DNA from: Actinoplanes sp. N902-109
GTDB lineage: Bacteria > Actinomycetota > Actinomycetes > Mycobacteriales > Micromonosporaceae
Assembly: GCF_000389965.1 (NCBI RefSeq)
Contig: NC_021191.1
Coordinates: 8,371,501-8,435,500 of the forward strand
Length of the DNA stretch: 64,000 bases
Direction of reading: 5' to 3'
Positions 1 to 8,458 of this stretch are shown here, piece by piece; position 1 is the first letter of the stretch; each line of letters starts with the position of its first letter. A program made the translations under genes and the position numbers. The notes under the pieces are model-generated. The model saw only the letters and a program-made list of their open reading frames with translations, was not told the origin of the DNA and made no database searches.

Positions 1-5
1 CTCTC

Positions 6-1037
6 ATGAAGCGGCATTTCCGGGTGTGGCGCGGTGACTCCTCGGGCGGGGACATCAACGACTACGACGTGGAGGTCAACGACGGCGAGGTCGTGCTCGA
101 CGTCATCCACCGGCTGCAGGCCACCGACGCACCCGACCTGGCCTGCCGGTGGAACTGCAAGGCCGGCAAGTGCGGATCCTGCTCGATGGAGATCAACGGC
201 AAGCCGCGGCTGAGCTGCATGACCCGGATGTCGACGTTCGAGGAGGACGAGACCGTCACGATCACGCCGCTGCGCACCTTCCCGATCATCCGCGACCTGG
301 TCACCGACGTGTCCTTCAACTACGAGAAGGCCCGCGAGACCCCGGCCTTCGTGCCACCGGCCGACCTCCAACCCGGCGAGTACCGGATGCAGCAGGTCGA
401 CGTGGACCGCTCGCAGGAGTTCCGCAAGTGCATCGAGTGCTATCTGTGCCAGAACACCTGTCACGTCGTACGGGATCATGAGGAGAACAAGCCGGCCTTC
501 AGCGGACCGCGGTATTTCATCCGCGCAGCGGAGTTGGACATGCATCCGCTGGACGAACGCGCGGACCGCAAGGAATACGCGCAGGCGCACCAGGGTCTGG
601 GCTATTGCAACATCACCAAGTGCTGCACCGAGGTGTGCCCGGAACACATCAAGATCACCGACAACGCCATCATCCCGATGAAGGAGCGCGTGGTCGACCG
701 CCGGTACGACCCGCTGGTCTGGCTCGGCCGTAAGATTTTGCGCCGCGACCAGGTCACCCGTGCGACCGGGCTGGGTGAGGGCGGCATTCCGGTACGGCAT
801 GCGAACAGCGACGGCACCATGGCGCCCAGTTCCTCGGAAGGAGTCACCGGCGCCGCCGCGGGCGTCGCCGGAGCCGGCACTCGTGCGCCGGAGGGACCAC
901 CCCTCGCGGAGGACGGGAAGATGGACGTGGCGGAACTGCTCGCGACCCATCCCGGCGGCCCCTCACCGTTCGGTGAGGACCAGCATTTCCCGCTCACCGA
1001 CATCACCTACCGACACCCCGAGCCCGGGAAGGACTGA
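6..1037 (+). CDS. sdhB: Succinate dehydrogenase/fumarate reductase iron-sulfur subunit
   Basis: 343 aa. This is the electron-transfer subunit of respiratory complex II, passing electrons from the flavoprotein to the membrane quinone site. The N-terminal ferredoxin fold has the [2Fe-2S] ligands C51, C56, C59 and C71. The C-terminal part has CxxCxxCxxxC (C142, C145, C148, C152) and a second cluster set around C201, C206/C207 and C211 for the [4Fe-4S] and [3Fe-4S] centres. About 90 residues after position 250 form a Gly/Ala/Pro-rich tail beyond the usual family length (about 250 aa). The flavoprotein and membrane subunits presumably lie upstream, outside the window. The ATG lies right at the window edge, so a slightly earlier start cannot be excluded. 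Confidence 0.93.
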   Translation: MKRHFRVWRGDSSGGDINDYDVEVNDGEVVLDVIHRLQATDAPDLACRWNCKAGKCGSCSMEINGKPRLSCMTRMSTFEEDETVTITPLRTFPIIRDLVTDVSFNYEKARETPAFVPPADLQPGEYRMQQVDVDRSQEFRKCIECYLCQNTCHVVRDHEENKPAFSGPRYFIRAAELDMHPLDERADRKEYAQAHQGLGYCNITKCCTEVCPEHIKITDNAIIPMKERVVDRRYDPLVWLGRKILRRDQVTRATGLGEGGIPVRHANSDGTMAPSSSEGVTGAAAGVAGAGTRAPEGPPLAEDGKMDVAELLATHPGGPSPFGEDQHFPLTDITYRHPEPGKD

Positions 1038-1076
1038 TAGCTGGTCCCGGAGCACCCGGGGTGCGAGCATCATGGC

Positions 1077-1457
1077 GTGGCTTTCGAGCGTGAACATGAT
1101 GTGGATGCTCGGGAGCGGCGGCTTGCCGCTCTCGAGCAGGAGTACGCCGAACGCCTGCGGCGACTGGAGGAACGCGAGGCTGCCGCGGAGTTGCGTGAGC
1201 AGAGCGCGAACGAGCGGGAGTCACTGGCGGATCGGCGCGAACACGAGGCGACGCTGCGCGAACGGGCCATCGACGACCGGCAGGCCCGGCCCAGCGGCGA
1301 CCCGGCCGACCCCGGCGAGCGGATGGGGGAGGCGTTCGCCCGCGAGGTGGCCCGGCTGGACCGCAGCGACGCCTTCCTGGAACGTTCCCGGGCGGCGGTC
1401 AAGCGCGCGCAGGACCGGTTGGAGTCGCTGCGCGCGGCCCGGCAGGAAGAGGCCTGA
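1077..1457 (+). CDS. Small charged coiled-coil protein
   Basis: 126 aa, not recognised. Residues 5-70 are almost entirely Glu, Arg, Ala and Leu in heptad-like spacing (repeats such as RLRRLEEREAAAELREQ), so a long coiled coil is likely. A second helical stretch runs from residue 85 to the end. No membrane segment or catalytic motif is visible. The GTG start lies 39 bp after sdhB and the gene precedes the AlkB-like gene on the same strand. An ATG at 1072 is out of frame. Coding is supported by the heptad pattern and absence of a better frame; function is unknown. Confidence 0.6.
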   Translation: MAFEREHDVDARERRLAALEQEYAERLRRLEEREAAAELREQSANERESLADRREHEATLRERAIDDRQARPSGDPADPGERMGEAFAREVARLDRSDAFLERSRAAVKRAQDRLESLRAARQEEA

Positions 1458-1502
1458 GCAGCTAATTGGCACAAGCGTACGAAGGCGGGGTACGGTGTCC
1501 GG

Positions 1503-2138
1503 GTGAGTTCCTATCAGCCGTCGATGCTCGACCTCATGGGCAGTGCCGAGCCCGTGCTCGAGCCGCTGCCCGGGCGGCTGCGCCGGCACCGGTTGACCGC
1601 CGGCGCCTGGGTCGACGTGCTGCCGGGCTGGGTGCAGGGCTCCGACGAGATCTTCCGGACGCTGCTCGAAGACGTCGACTGGCGAGCCGAGCGCCGCGCC
1701 ATGTATGACGACGTGGTCGACGTCCCCCGGCTGCTGCGGTGGTACGGGCGAGGCGAGCGGCTGCCACACCCGGCGCTCACCGAGGCCCGCGACCGGTTGT
1801 CCGAGTTCTACGCCGAGGAGCTGGGCGAGCCGTTCGTCACCGCGGGCATGTGCCTCTACCGCGACGGCCGCGACAGCGTGGCCTGGCACGGCGACACGCT
1901 GGGCCGCTCATCCCGGCACGACACGATGGTGGCGATCGTGTCCTTCGGCTCGCCGCGCACCCTGGCCCTGCGCCCACGCGCCGGTGGGGCCGAGCCGCTG
2001 CGCTTCCCCCAGGGCCACGGCGACCTGATCGTCATGGGCGGCTCCTGCCAGCGCACCTGGGAGCACGCGATCCCGAAGACCGCCAAGCCGGTCGGCCCGC
2101 GGGTCAGCGTCCAGTTCCGGCCCATCAACGTCGCATGA
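1503..2138 (+). CDS. AlkB-family alpha-ketoglutarate-dependent dioxygenase
   Basis: 211 aa. Fe(II)/2-oxoglutarate enzymes of this family remove alkyl lesions from nucleic-acid bases oxidatively. The facial triad is visible as H129-x-D131 (WHGDTLG) and H188 (TWEHAIPK). The 2-oxoglutarate-binding arginines are R200 and R206 in RVSVQFRP. Length fits the bacterial family. GTG start; no operon partner immediately downstream. A second alkylation-repair cluster (Ada-AlkA plus Ogt) sits at 50.5-52.4 kb. Confidence 0.9.
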   Translation: MSSYQPSMLDLMGSAEPVLEPLPGRLRRHRLTAGAWVDVLPGWVQGSDEIFRTLLEDVDWRAERRAMYDDVVDVPRLLRWYGRGERLPHPALTEARDRLSEFYAEELGEPFVTAGMCLYRDGRDSVAWHGDTLGRSSRHDTMVAIVSFGSPRTLALRPRAGGAEPLRFPQGHGDLIVMGGSCQRTWEHAIPKTAKPVGPRVSVQFRPINVA

Positions 2139-2298
2139 CCAGCCGGGGAGCCGGGCGCCGGAGCGCGGACAGCTGCCGCCGGATGACCCGGCATCGGGTG
2201 GGGCCGCCTCACGGTGCAGCAGCATCTCCTCGGGGTTCAGCGCCGTCTCGGTGACCATGTCCTCGGCGTTGCCGGCGGTGAAACCCTGCAACGACAGG

Positions 2299-2453
2299 GA
2301 TCGGGCACCGACGATGGCCGGGGCCACCGGGTCAGACTCTGGCGGACACCCGGGCCGCCGCATTCGACGTCGGCAATGGCCTCAGCGGCTGGGTTCGGCG
2401 TCGGCGCTTCCTGCTCGCTGACAGCGACGCAATTGACCGCAGCGGCTGCCGCT
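2299..2453. repeat. First block of degenerate 31-bp tandem repeats
   Basis: Units at 2299-2329, 2330-2360, 2361-2391 and a more diverged 2392-2422 align end to end with a period of exactly 31 bp. Each ends in a G following CCACC, CCGCC or GGCT, and has a core like CGACGATGGC or CGGCAATGGC. They match the block at 2818-3181. The following 31 bases decay into the hexamer array. There are no spacers, so this is a minisatellite and not a CRISPR array. The period is not a multiple of three, so frames drift and no protein is supported. Confidence 0.65.
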
Positions 2454-2455
2454 CA

Positions 2456-2735
2456 GCGTCCGGCTTCGGCTCTGGCTCCAGCTCCGAGTCCAGCTCCGAG
2501 TTCCGCTCCAGCTCCGAGTTCCGCTCCAGCTTCGAGTCCAGGCCCAGCTCCGAGTCCCGCTCCAGCTCCAGGTCCGAGTCCGGGTCCGGGCCCGGGCCCG
2601 GGTTCAGGTCCGGGTCCAGCAGTTCCGGGTCCGAGTCCAGGTCCAGGTCCAGCTCCGGGTCCACCTCCGAGTCCCGCTCCAGCTCCAGCTCCGGGTCGGG
2701 GTCCGGGTCCGGGTCCGGGTCCGGCGAGCAACGGC
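2456..2735. repeat. Hexamer-based low-complexity repeat array (GGTCCG / GCTCCA / GAGTCC)
   Basis: About 280 bp built from permutations of GCTCCA, GAGTCC, GGTCCG and GTTCCG. Translated, one strand gives a Pro/Ala/Ser/Gly run and the other Asp/Pro/Glu/Leu dipeptides. Several frames stay open for over 100 codons only because the repeat avoids stops. I see no start with a ribosome binding site or any domain, so I call this non-coding repeat DNA. It interrupts the 31-bp repeat field. Confidence 0.65.
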
Positions 2736-2817
2736 GCATGAACGGATCGGAGGCGTGCCCCCGCTGGGGAACCCGGTGACCGGCACTGGAAAGTGAGCAG
2801 TCGCCACCGCCGGGCGA

Positions 2818-3200
2818 TCTGGTCCGCTGGCGATGAGCCGAGCCGCCCGATGCGACATCGACGATGGGTTGGGCCGGCGGATCGGGCGTCGATGACTACC
2901 TCGATTGCCGCGTCCGACGCAGGCGATGACCGGGAACGCCGGAGCAGGCGCCGATCATTTTCCGCATCCCACGCCGACGATGACTGGAAACGCCGGATCA
3001 GGCGCTGACGATGACCTGGGCCGCCGGACCAGGCGCCGGCGATGATCCGGGCTGCCACATCCGGACGCCGACGACTGCCGCACCACCGCACCCCATGCCG
3101 ACGACGACCTGGGATACCGCACCCCATGCCGACGACGACCTGGGACACCGTGCCGCGCGCCGACAACGAGCGGGGTCACTGCATCCCGCGCCGGTGGTTC
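2818..3200. repeat. Second block of degenerate 31-bp tandem repeats (about 12 units)
   Basis: Consecutive units begin at 2818, 2849, 2880, 2911, 2942 (shortened to 23 bp), 2965, 2996, 3027, 3058, 3089, 3120 and 3151, with a partial unit from 3182. The last complete copies are the best conserved: 3089-3119 and 3120-3150 differ at one base. The common core is GCCGACGATGACCTGGG followed by a variable NNCCG end. Together with 2299-2453 and the hexamer array this fills the 1.25 kb between the AlkB-like gene and 3393, in which I find no gene. Confidence 0.75.
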
Positions 3201-3392
3201 TTGCTCGCCGACCGCGGCGTGGATGACGACGGAGGGGGCCGGTGCAGCAGGTTCTGTGCGGCGCTGTCACCCCTCGCGCGGGGTCCTGCGTGGACGCCCA
3301 CTACGTCATCGGTGCTGCCACGGGGAAAGCGCGTCGCGTTCGGGTGTCGGAGCGGGCGCCCGGCGAAGGGGATCTTGCGGCAGTATGGGGTC

Positions 3393-3926
3393 ATGTCCGT
3401 TGCCGAGGTGTGGGGCACGTGGGACGAGGAGCGGGCCCGGCGGTATGCGTGCGATGTGCACTGCCCCGAGCCTGCGGAGAGCTGGTTCCGGGGTACGACC
3501 GTGCGGGCGCCGCGGGCCGTCGTGTTTCGGTGGTTGTGCCAGCTCAGGGTGGCGCCGTACAGCTACGACCTGATCGACAACCGGGGGCGGCGCAGTCCGC
3601 GTGTGCTGACGCCGGGGCTGGAGCGGCTGGCGGTCGGGCAGCGCTTCGCGACCATTTTCCGGCTTGTCGACTTCACCCCGGACGAGCAGATCACCATGAG
3701 CATCGACGATCGGGCGGCGCTGGTGGCGTTCGGGCCGCTGACCATGACGTACGCCGTGAGCACGCTCGACGCTGGCAGCACCCGGCTGGTGGTCAAGCTC
3801 AATGTGGGCCGGCGCGGCGACGGGCAGTGGAGAGCAGCCCGTCGCCGCGTGCTGGCCTGGGGTGACCTGGTCATGATGCGACGGCAGCTGCAGGTGCTGC
3901 GGTCGCTGGCCGAGGCTACTTCGTGA
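3393..3926 (+). CDS. SRPBCC-like hypothetical protein
   Basis: 177 aa. The pattern (WFRGTTVRAPRAVVFRWLCQL near the start, later GQRFATIFRLVDFTPDEQITM and a final long helix) resembles the START/Bet v1 (SRPBCC) ligand-binding fold. No catalytic residues can be assigned. The open frame extends upstream into the 31-bp repeats, but the ATG at 3393 is chosen because homology-like sequence begins here and the upstream part is repeat DNA. The 3' end overlaps the convergent secreted-protein gene by 11 bp. Confidence 0.7.
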   Translation: MSVAEVWGTWDEERARRYACDVHCPEPAESWFRGTTVRAPRAVVFRWLCQLRVAPYSYDLIDNRGRRSPRVLTPGLERLAVGQRFATIFRLVDFTPDEQITMSIDDRAALVAFGPLTMTYAVSTLDAGSTRLVVKLNVGRRGDGQWRAARRRVLAWGDLVMMRRQLQVLRSLAEATS

Positions 3927-5853
3927 ACTGGAAGTACTTGTAGGCGCCGTAGGTCGAGTAGTTCACGTTGTCGCCTGACGTGCCGCTCAGGTAAGCCGCG
4001 CGGACCCGGTAGCGGGTGCCGACGTTGTGCGTGCCGGTGAGCGTGTACGTCGAGTGGCCGGCCGCGTCGACCGCGATCAGGTAGTTGTGCCAGGCATGCC
4101 AGGTGCCACTCGCGTAGTACTCCAGGAAGAGCCGCTGCTTGCGACCCGGGTGGGCGGTCATCGTCGTGGTGAAAACCGGGTTCACGCTCTTGCGGAAGTA
4201 GTAGTACGACGATGCCGTCTTGTAGTGCTTGGTGACGGCGGTCGACACGGCTGGGCGGGCGTAGAGCGTCGACGTGACCGTGCGCGCGGCATATTGCGCA
4301 TCGCCGGTGAAGATCGCGCTGACCGTGGTGTTGCGGGTGAGCTTCCAGGTCGTGCTGACGTTGCCCTTGCTGTCGACGGTGGCCTTCTTGACCAGCCGGT
4401 TGCCCTGGTCAGCCCCGTACGGGTCGGCCCAGATCTCGACCGTGCGGTTCCTGTAGGTGGTCCCCAGATGCGCGACCAGCGGGTACGAGAACCCGTACGA
4501 GTTCACGCTCCCGTTCCCGTTGAGCGTCACCGTGGGCGTCACCCGGGAGACCGCCACGGACACCGTTGCCGTGGACGGCTTGTGGAACGCATCGCCCGCG
4601 TACGAGACGGTGTAGCCGACCGTGCCCCCGACCGGCGGCTTGTCGGTGATCGTGAAGGTGCCGGTCGCGGTGGTGGTGACCCGGTTGAGCGCCGTGGCCG
4701 ACTCCGCATCCTTGCGGGTGACCGTGAGCGGCACCGACGTCGCCCCGGTGATCGTCCCGCTGATCGTGAGGGTGGCGGCCCGGGTCGCGGTGGTGGGGGC
4801 CTTGAGCGTGATGGCCGTGGTAGCCGTCGACGCCGGCCCGTCGACCGTCCACAGGGTCTGCCGGCCGAGGTAGTCGGTGGTCAGCGTGAACAGCCGGGCA
4901 CCGCCGGGTTCCCAGGCCAGAGCGGCGAGGCTGGGCGCGTACTGACCGGTGATCGGGAGGTCCCACTGCCGGTTGCCGCCCGGGAGGAGGGTGAGCTCCG
5001 GCAGGTCGAAGTCCGGCTTCTCGGCCACCATCAGCCCGCCGGCAGGGTCGCTGCCGAGCGCCACGAAGCGTCCGGTTTCCACCGTGTCGACGGGGGACAG
5101 ATCGGCTGCCGAAAGGGTCTGGTAGCCACCGGCCCCGCCCACGACGACCTGGTCGCCGCCCGAGGTGAACGCCACGTCGCGGTGGTACTGCACCCGGGAG
5201 TCGACGTCGCGGTGGGCGATCTCGGTCCCGGTCGCGTCGAACAGGTACAGCGCGCCGCTCGACAGGCCGGGGCCGGACGTGACCGCGATCCGCCCGTGGT
5301 CCGCCGCGATCAGCGGGCCGGAGATGTCGATCAGGGGCTCATGGGTGACCACGGTGCCGTCGGTGAGGTCCAGGGACCCGAAGCTCTGACCGTACGTGAA
5401 CCACAGGGTGTGCCCGGCAAGCGCGAGCTGCTCCGGGACGATGCCGGCACCGAGCGGGTAGCGTGCGGTCTCGGTGAGCGTAGCCGCGTCGTACGCGATG
5501 ATCGAGGTCTCGCCGCGCAAGGTCGCATAGAGCGTGGTCGCATCGGCCGACAGCAGCAGCCCCCTGGGCACGCCCGGCGAGATCTCACCCGCGGCGCTGC
5601 CGTCGTAGTTCAGCGCGACGATCCGTTCGTCCGACTCGTCACTGATCAGGATCCGCTTGTGCCGTCCGTCGACCACCATGTCGCCGACCGACTGCAGGGA
5701 CGCGACCGGATGTCCGGCGCTCTCCGGCACCGCGATCGGCGTGACCTCCGCGGCGGCCGAGCCGGTGGCGGCCGTCCACAACGCGGCCGCGCCGGCCAGG
5801 ACGGTGGCCGCGAGCACGACCCGGATCGATGTCGTACGCACGAACTTGCTCAC
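3916..5853 (-). CDS. Secreted beta-propeller / Ig-like repeat protein
   Basis: 645 aa. A Sec signal peptide (basic start, hydrophobic residues 10-30, Ala-rich cleavage region ending in AAAEV) predicts export. Residues about 36-345 contain repeats of a YVTN/WD-type propeller (phrases such as VDGRHKRILISDESDERIVALNYDG and GGQVVVGG-like blades). Residues about 345-545 look like two Ig-like domains of the bacterial Big_5 kind (TLTISGTITG, PPVGGTVGYTVSYAGD). The remainder is a Tyr/Thr-rich beta domain. Likely cell-surface or extracellular; no enzyme motif. The gene stands alone and converges on the SRPBCC-like gene. Confidence 0.8.
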   Translation of the reverse strand: MSKFVRTTSIRVVLAATVLAGAAALWTAATGSAAAEVTPIAVPESAGHPVASLQSVGDMVVDGRHKRILISDESDERIVALNYDGSAAGEISPGVPRGLLLSADATTLYATLRGETSIIAYDAATLTETARYPLGAGIVPEQLALAGHTLWFTYGQSFGSLDLTDGTVVTHEPLIDISGPLIAADHGRIAVTSGPGLSSGALYLFDATGTEIAHRDVDSRVQYHRDVAFTSGGDQVVVGGAGGYQTLSAADLSPVDTVETGRFVALGSDPAGGLMVAEKPDFDLPELTLLPGGNRQWDLPITGQYAPSLAALAWEPGGARLFTLTTDYLGRQTLWTVDGPASTATTAITLKAPTTATRAATLTISGTITGATSVPLTVTRKDAESATALNRVTTTATGTFTITDKPPVGGTVGYTVSYAGDAFHKPSTATVSVAVSRVTPTVTLNGNGSVNSYGFSYPLVAHLGTTYRNRTVEIWADPYGADQGNRLVKKATVDSKGNVSTTWKLTRNTTVSAIFTGDAQYAARTVTSTLYARPAVSTAVTKHYKTASSYYYFRKSVNPVFTTTMTAHPGRKQRLFLEYYASGTWHAWHNYLIAVDAAGHSTYTLTGTHNVGTRYRVRAAYLSGTSGDNVNYSTYGAYKYFQFTK

Positions 5854-5948
5854 TCCCCCATGTCACTGCCGTGCGTCCCGCCCGGCGCGAGGCACTCTAC
5901 TTGGTCCGGGAACGACCTACGGGGCGGTGGATGACGGCCCGGCCACGC

Positions 5949-6857
5949 TCACCGTTGATCCGCCGGAGGCGTCATCGGGGGCATCGCCGTGGGCGTCGCC
6001 GGGGGCGGAGGCGGAGATGCCGGGGCCGCCCATGGATCGGAGGGCGGCGACCAGACCGGCGGCGGAAAAGCAGGCGAGGCCGGCGGCGGGAAAGCAGGCG
6101 AAGGCGCAGCCGGTCGCGGGAAGCCCGCCGAGGAGGTGGCCGGGAAGACCGGCGGCAGGAAAGCCGCGGGCGGCGGGAAAGCGGCGTACGGGTCCCCGCC
6201 GCGCTGCAGCACGGTCTCCTGGTTGGCGGTGATCCGCAGGATCAGCAGAACGGCGCTGACCGCCGCGGCGATCTCCAGCACCGCACCGGCCCCGGACAGC
6301 GCGGCGATGACCGTCACGTCGTCGTCGGTCTCGCCGACAGCGGCGCCGTTGCGACCGATCACCAGGTACATCGTCCACAGGACGGCCCACAGGACGTACA
6401 CCGCGCGGTTGAGCCGGACCCGGGCGACGTCGCGGACGAAGCCCGCGCTGGTGCGGTCGATCTCGCTGAGCATCAGCAGCGGGAGTACGACGTTGGCCAG
6501 CGGGATGAACCACGCGCCGATGGCCCAGCCGGGACCCCAGGTCAGGTCCGCGCCGAAGGCTTGCAGGTTCTGGGCCGCCCGGCGCAGCCAGACGATGAAG
6601 GGGATGCCGGCGAGCAGATACGTGACCAGCATGCCGATGTCGTCCGCGGCGGCCAGGATGTCGCTGACCGAGTCCTCGTCGATGTCCTGGGCGATGAGGG
6701 CCCACAGCGACAGCGCGAGGACCGCGATGCTGAGCAGCAGGGCGAACCCGAGGCCGCTGCCGGCGAGGATCGCCCGGCCCTTGAGGGAGACGGCGGTGCC
6801 GTGGGGCGCGAAGCTCCGGCTTGGCTGTGGATAGGTGTACGGCGCGTAGTCGGTCAT
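5949..6857 (-). CDS. DUF4328 membrane protein with proline-rich C-terminus
   Basis: 302 aa. About five hydrophobic segments lie between residues 30 and 220. The signature WGPGWAIGAWFIPLANVVLP followed by LLMLSEIDRTS matches DUF4328, an actinobacterial integral membrane family of unknown function. Residues 225-302 are Pro/Ala-rich and probably cytoplasmic and disordered. ATG start. Divergently placed from the liv operon with a 195-bp shared upstream region. Confidence 0.82.
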   Translation of the reverse strand: MTDYAPYTYPQPSRSFAPHGTAVSLKGRAILAGSGLGFALLLSIAVLALSLWALIAQDIDEDSVSDILAAADDIGMLVTYLLAGIPFIVWLRRAAQNLQAFGADLTWGPGWAIGAWFIPLANVVLPLLMLSEIDRTSAGFVRDVARVRLNRAVYVLWAVLWTMYLVIGRNGAAVGETDDDVTVIAALSGAGAVLEIAAAVSAVLLILRITANQETVLQRGGDPYAAFPPPAAFLPPVFPATSSAGFPRPAAPSPAFPPPASPAFPPPVWSPPSDPWAAPASPPPPPATPTAMPPMTPPADQR

Positions 6858-6983
6858 GCCCGGGTCCCCGTGAGATCAGCAAGCGGCGCCGAAGGATAGC
6901 CGGTCGGGCCACCGCCGCGCCGCCCCTGGAAAGACCGCCGGCCATGGCCCGTTCGGACAGGTAACAGCTCCGTTTCGGTGGCA

Positions 6984-7020
6984 TTGACAGAACGTCTCAG
7001 GAACATACACTCTTAGTGTA
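6984..7020 (+). promoter_or_regulatory. Promoter of the liv operon with overlapping palindromic operator
   Basis: TTGACA at 6984-6989 and TACACT at 7006-7011 are separated by 16 bp, a good sigma70-type promoter. The -10 box is itself the left arm of a perfect inverted repeat, TACACT-CTT-AGTGTA, at 7006-7020. A regulator bound there would block RNA polymerase. The operon encodes a TetR protein at its end (15400-15996), the natural candidate ligand. The start codon is about 35 nt past the predicted transcription start. Confidence 0.7.
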
Positions 7021-7052
7021 AATTTGATCACCTTGAATGTGACGGGACGCGT

Positions 7053-7739
7053 ATGGGTTCGTCCGGCCTGGCACTTCACGACATCGGTGTGCGCTTCGGG
7101 GGACTGGTCGCCCTCGACGGCGTCTCTCTCACGGTTCCGCCCGGCCGCATCGTCGGCGTCATCGGACCCAACGGCGCCGGCAAGACCACGCTGTTCAACG
7201 TCGTCTGCGGGTTCGTCAGCCCGACGGCCGGGACGATCAGCCTCGACGGGCGGCCGTTGCGACCCCGCCCGCACCGGCTCACCCGGCTCGGCATCGCCCG
7301 TACGCTGCAGGGCGTCGGGTTGTTCCCGAGCCTGACGGTGCTGGAGAACGTCATGGTCGCCGCGAACGACCGGGCCAAGGCCGAGGCGGCCCTGGACCGG
7401 GCCGGCGCCGGGTCCTGTGCCGGTGAGCGGCCGGTCGGCCTGCCGTACGCGATCAGGAAACGGGTGGCGCTCGCCCGGGCCCTGGTCACCGACCCGCGGT
7501 TGGTGCTCCTCGACGAACCGGCGGGTGGACTGGGCGCCCGGGAGATCGCCGAGCTGGGCGCGCTGATCTCCGGGCTGACCTGCTCGGTCCTGCTGGTCGA
7601 GCACCACATGGACCTGGTCATGTCGGTCTGCGACGAGATCCTCGTGCTCGACTTCGGCCGGCCGGTCGCGCACGGCAGCCCGGACGAGATCCGCACCGAC
7701 GAGGCCGTGGCCGACGCCTACCTGGGGGCCGCCCCATGA
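7053..7739 (+). CDS. livG: Branched-chain amino-acid-type ABC transporter ATPase (LivG-like)
   Basis: 228 aa. One of two nucleotide-binding subunits of a hydrophobic amino-acid uptake (HAAT) ABC importer. Walker A is GPNGAGKT, and LPYAIRKRVALARAL occupies the signature position (family members often have LPYG-QKR here). Walker B is LVLLDEP and the H-loop is VEHHM. It is slightly shorter than typical LivG (about 255 aa). First gene of a tightly coupled operon; its stop overlaps the next start (ATGA). Downstream short-chain dehydrogenases and an acyl-CoA dehydrogenase suggest the substrate is a carboxylate or branched compound feeding CoA-linked degradation, not necessarily an amino acid. Confidence 0.88.
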   Translation: MGSSGLALHDIGVRFGGLVALDGVSLTVPPGRIVGVIGPNGAGKTTLFNVVCGFVSPTAGTISLDGRPLRPRPHRLTRLGIARTLQGVGLFPSLTVLENVMVAANDRAKAEAALDRAGAGSCAGERPVGLPYAIRKRVALARALVTDPRLVLLDEPAGGLGAREIAELGALISGLTCSVLLVEHHMDLVMSVCDEILVLDFGRPVAHGSPDEIRTDEAVADAYLGAAP

Positions 7740-8440
7740 CCGCGTTGCTGAGGACCGAGGGGCTGACCGCGGGCTACGGCGCCGCGCCGGTGCTGCAGGA
7801 CATCGATCTGGAGGTCGACGCCGGTTCGATCACCGCGGTGCTGGGGGCCAACGGGGCCGGGAAGACCACGCTGCTCCGTACCCTCAGCGGGTTGCTCCCG
7901 GTCACCTGCGGCCGGATCCTGCTCGACGGGCGGGACCTGCGCGGGGTCCGCGTCGAGGAGATGGTGCGCCGGGGCGTGGCGCATGTGCCCGAGGGCCGCG
8001 GCGTGGTCACCGAGCTCACCGTGGACGAGAACCTGCGGCTCGGCGGGCTGTGGCGCAAGGACCGGGCGGACGTACGCCGGGCCGTGCACGAGGTGTACGA
8101 GATGTTCGAGCCGCTCGCCCGGCGCCGCACGTACCCCGGTCACCAGCTCTCCGGCGGGGAGCGGCAGCTGCTCGCGCTGGGCCGGGCGCTGGTCGGACGG
8201 CCCCGGCTGCTGCTGCTCGACGAGCCGTCGCTCGGGCTCGCGCCGCGGCTGACCGCCCAGATCATGACGCTGCTGCGGACCCTGCGCGACCGCACCGGGC
8301 TGACCGTGCTGCTGGTCGAGCAGAACGTACGCGGCGCACTGGCGATCGCCGACACCGCGGTCGTGCTGGCGCTGGGCCGGGTGGTCACCCGGGGCACGTC
8401 CATCGACGACGAGATGCGACACGCCTATCTGGGGTTCTGA
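7736..8440 (+). CDS. livF: Branched-chain amino-acid-type ABC transporter ATPase (LivF-like)
   Basis: 234 aa. Second ATPase of the HAAT-type importer, pairing with the LivG-like subunit. Walker A is GANGAGKT, the signature LSGGERQLLALGRAL, Walker B LLLLDEPSLGL and the switch region VEQNV. Full family length. The ATG overlaps the upstream stop by 4 bp and the next gene starts 18 bp downstream, so translation is probably coupled. Confidence 0.92.
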   Translation: MTALLRTEGLTAGYGAAPVLQDIDLEVDAGSITAVLGANGAGKTTLLRTLSGLLPVTCGRILLDGRDLRGVRVEEMVRRGVAHVPEGRGVVTELTVDENLRLGGLWRKDRADVRRAVHEVYEMFEPLARRRTYPGHQLSGGERQLLALGRALVGRPRLLLLDEPSLGLAPRLTAQIMTLLRTLRDRTGLTVLLVEQNVRGALAIADTAVVLALGRVVTRGTSIDDEMRHAYLGF

Positions 8441-8458
8441 GACGAAGGGGACGAGGGC

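Noticed and set aside
2214..3166. Proline-rich and Asp-Pro-rich open frames on both strands
   Set aside because: Open only because the repeats lack stops; 31-bp units shift frame, no start signals or domains.
2818..3200. CRISPR array
   Set aside because: Units abut directly with no unique spacers, are degenerate, and no cas genes are near.
4027..5934. 635-codon plus-strand open frame
   Set aside because: Arg/Gly/Asp-rich shadow of the secreted propeller/Ig-like protein on the other strand; no domain or ribosome site.
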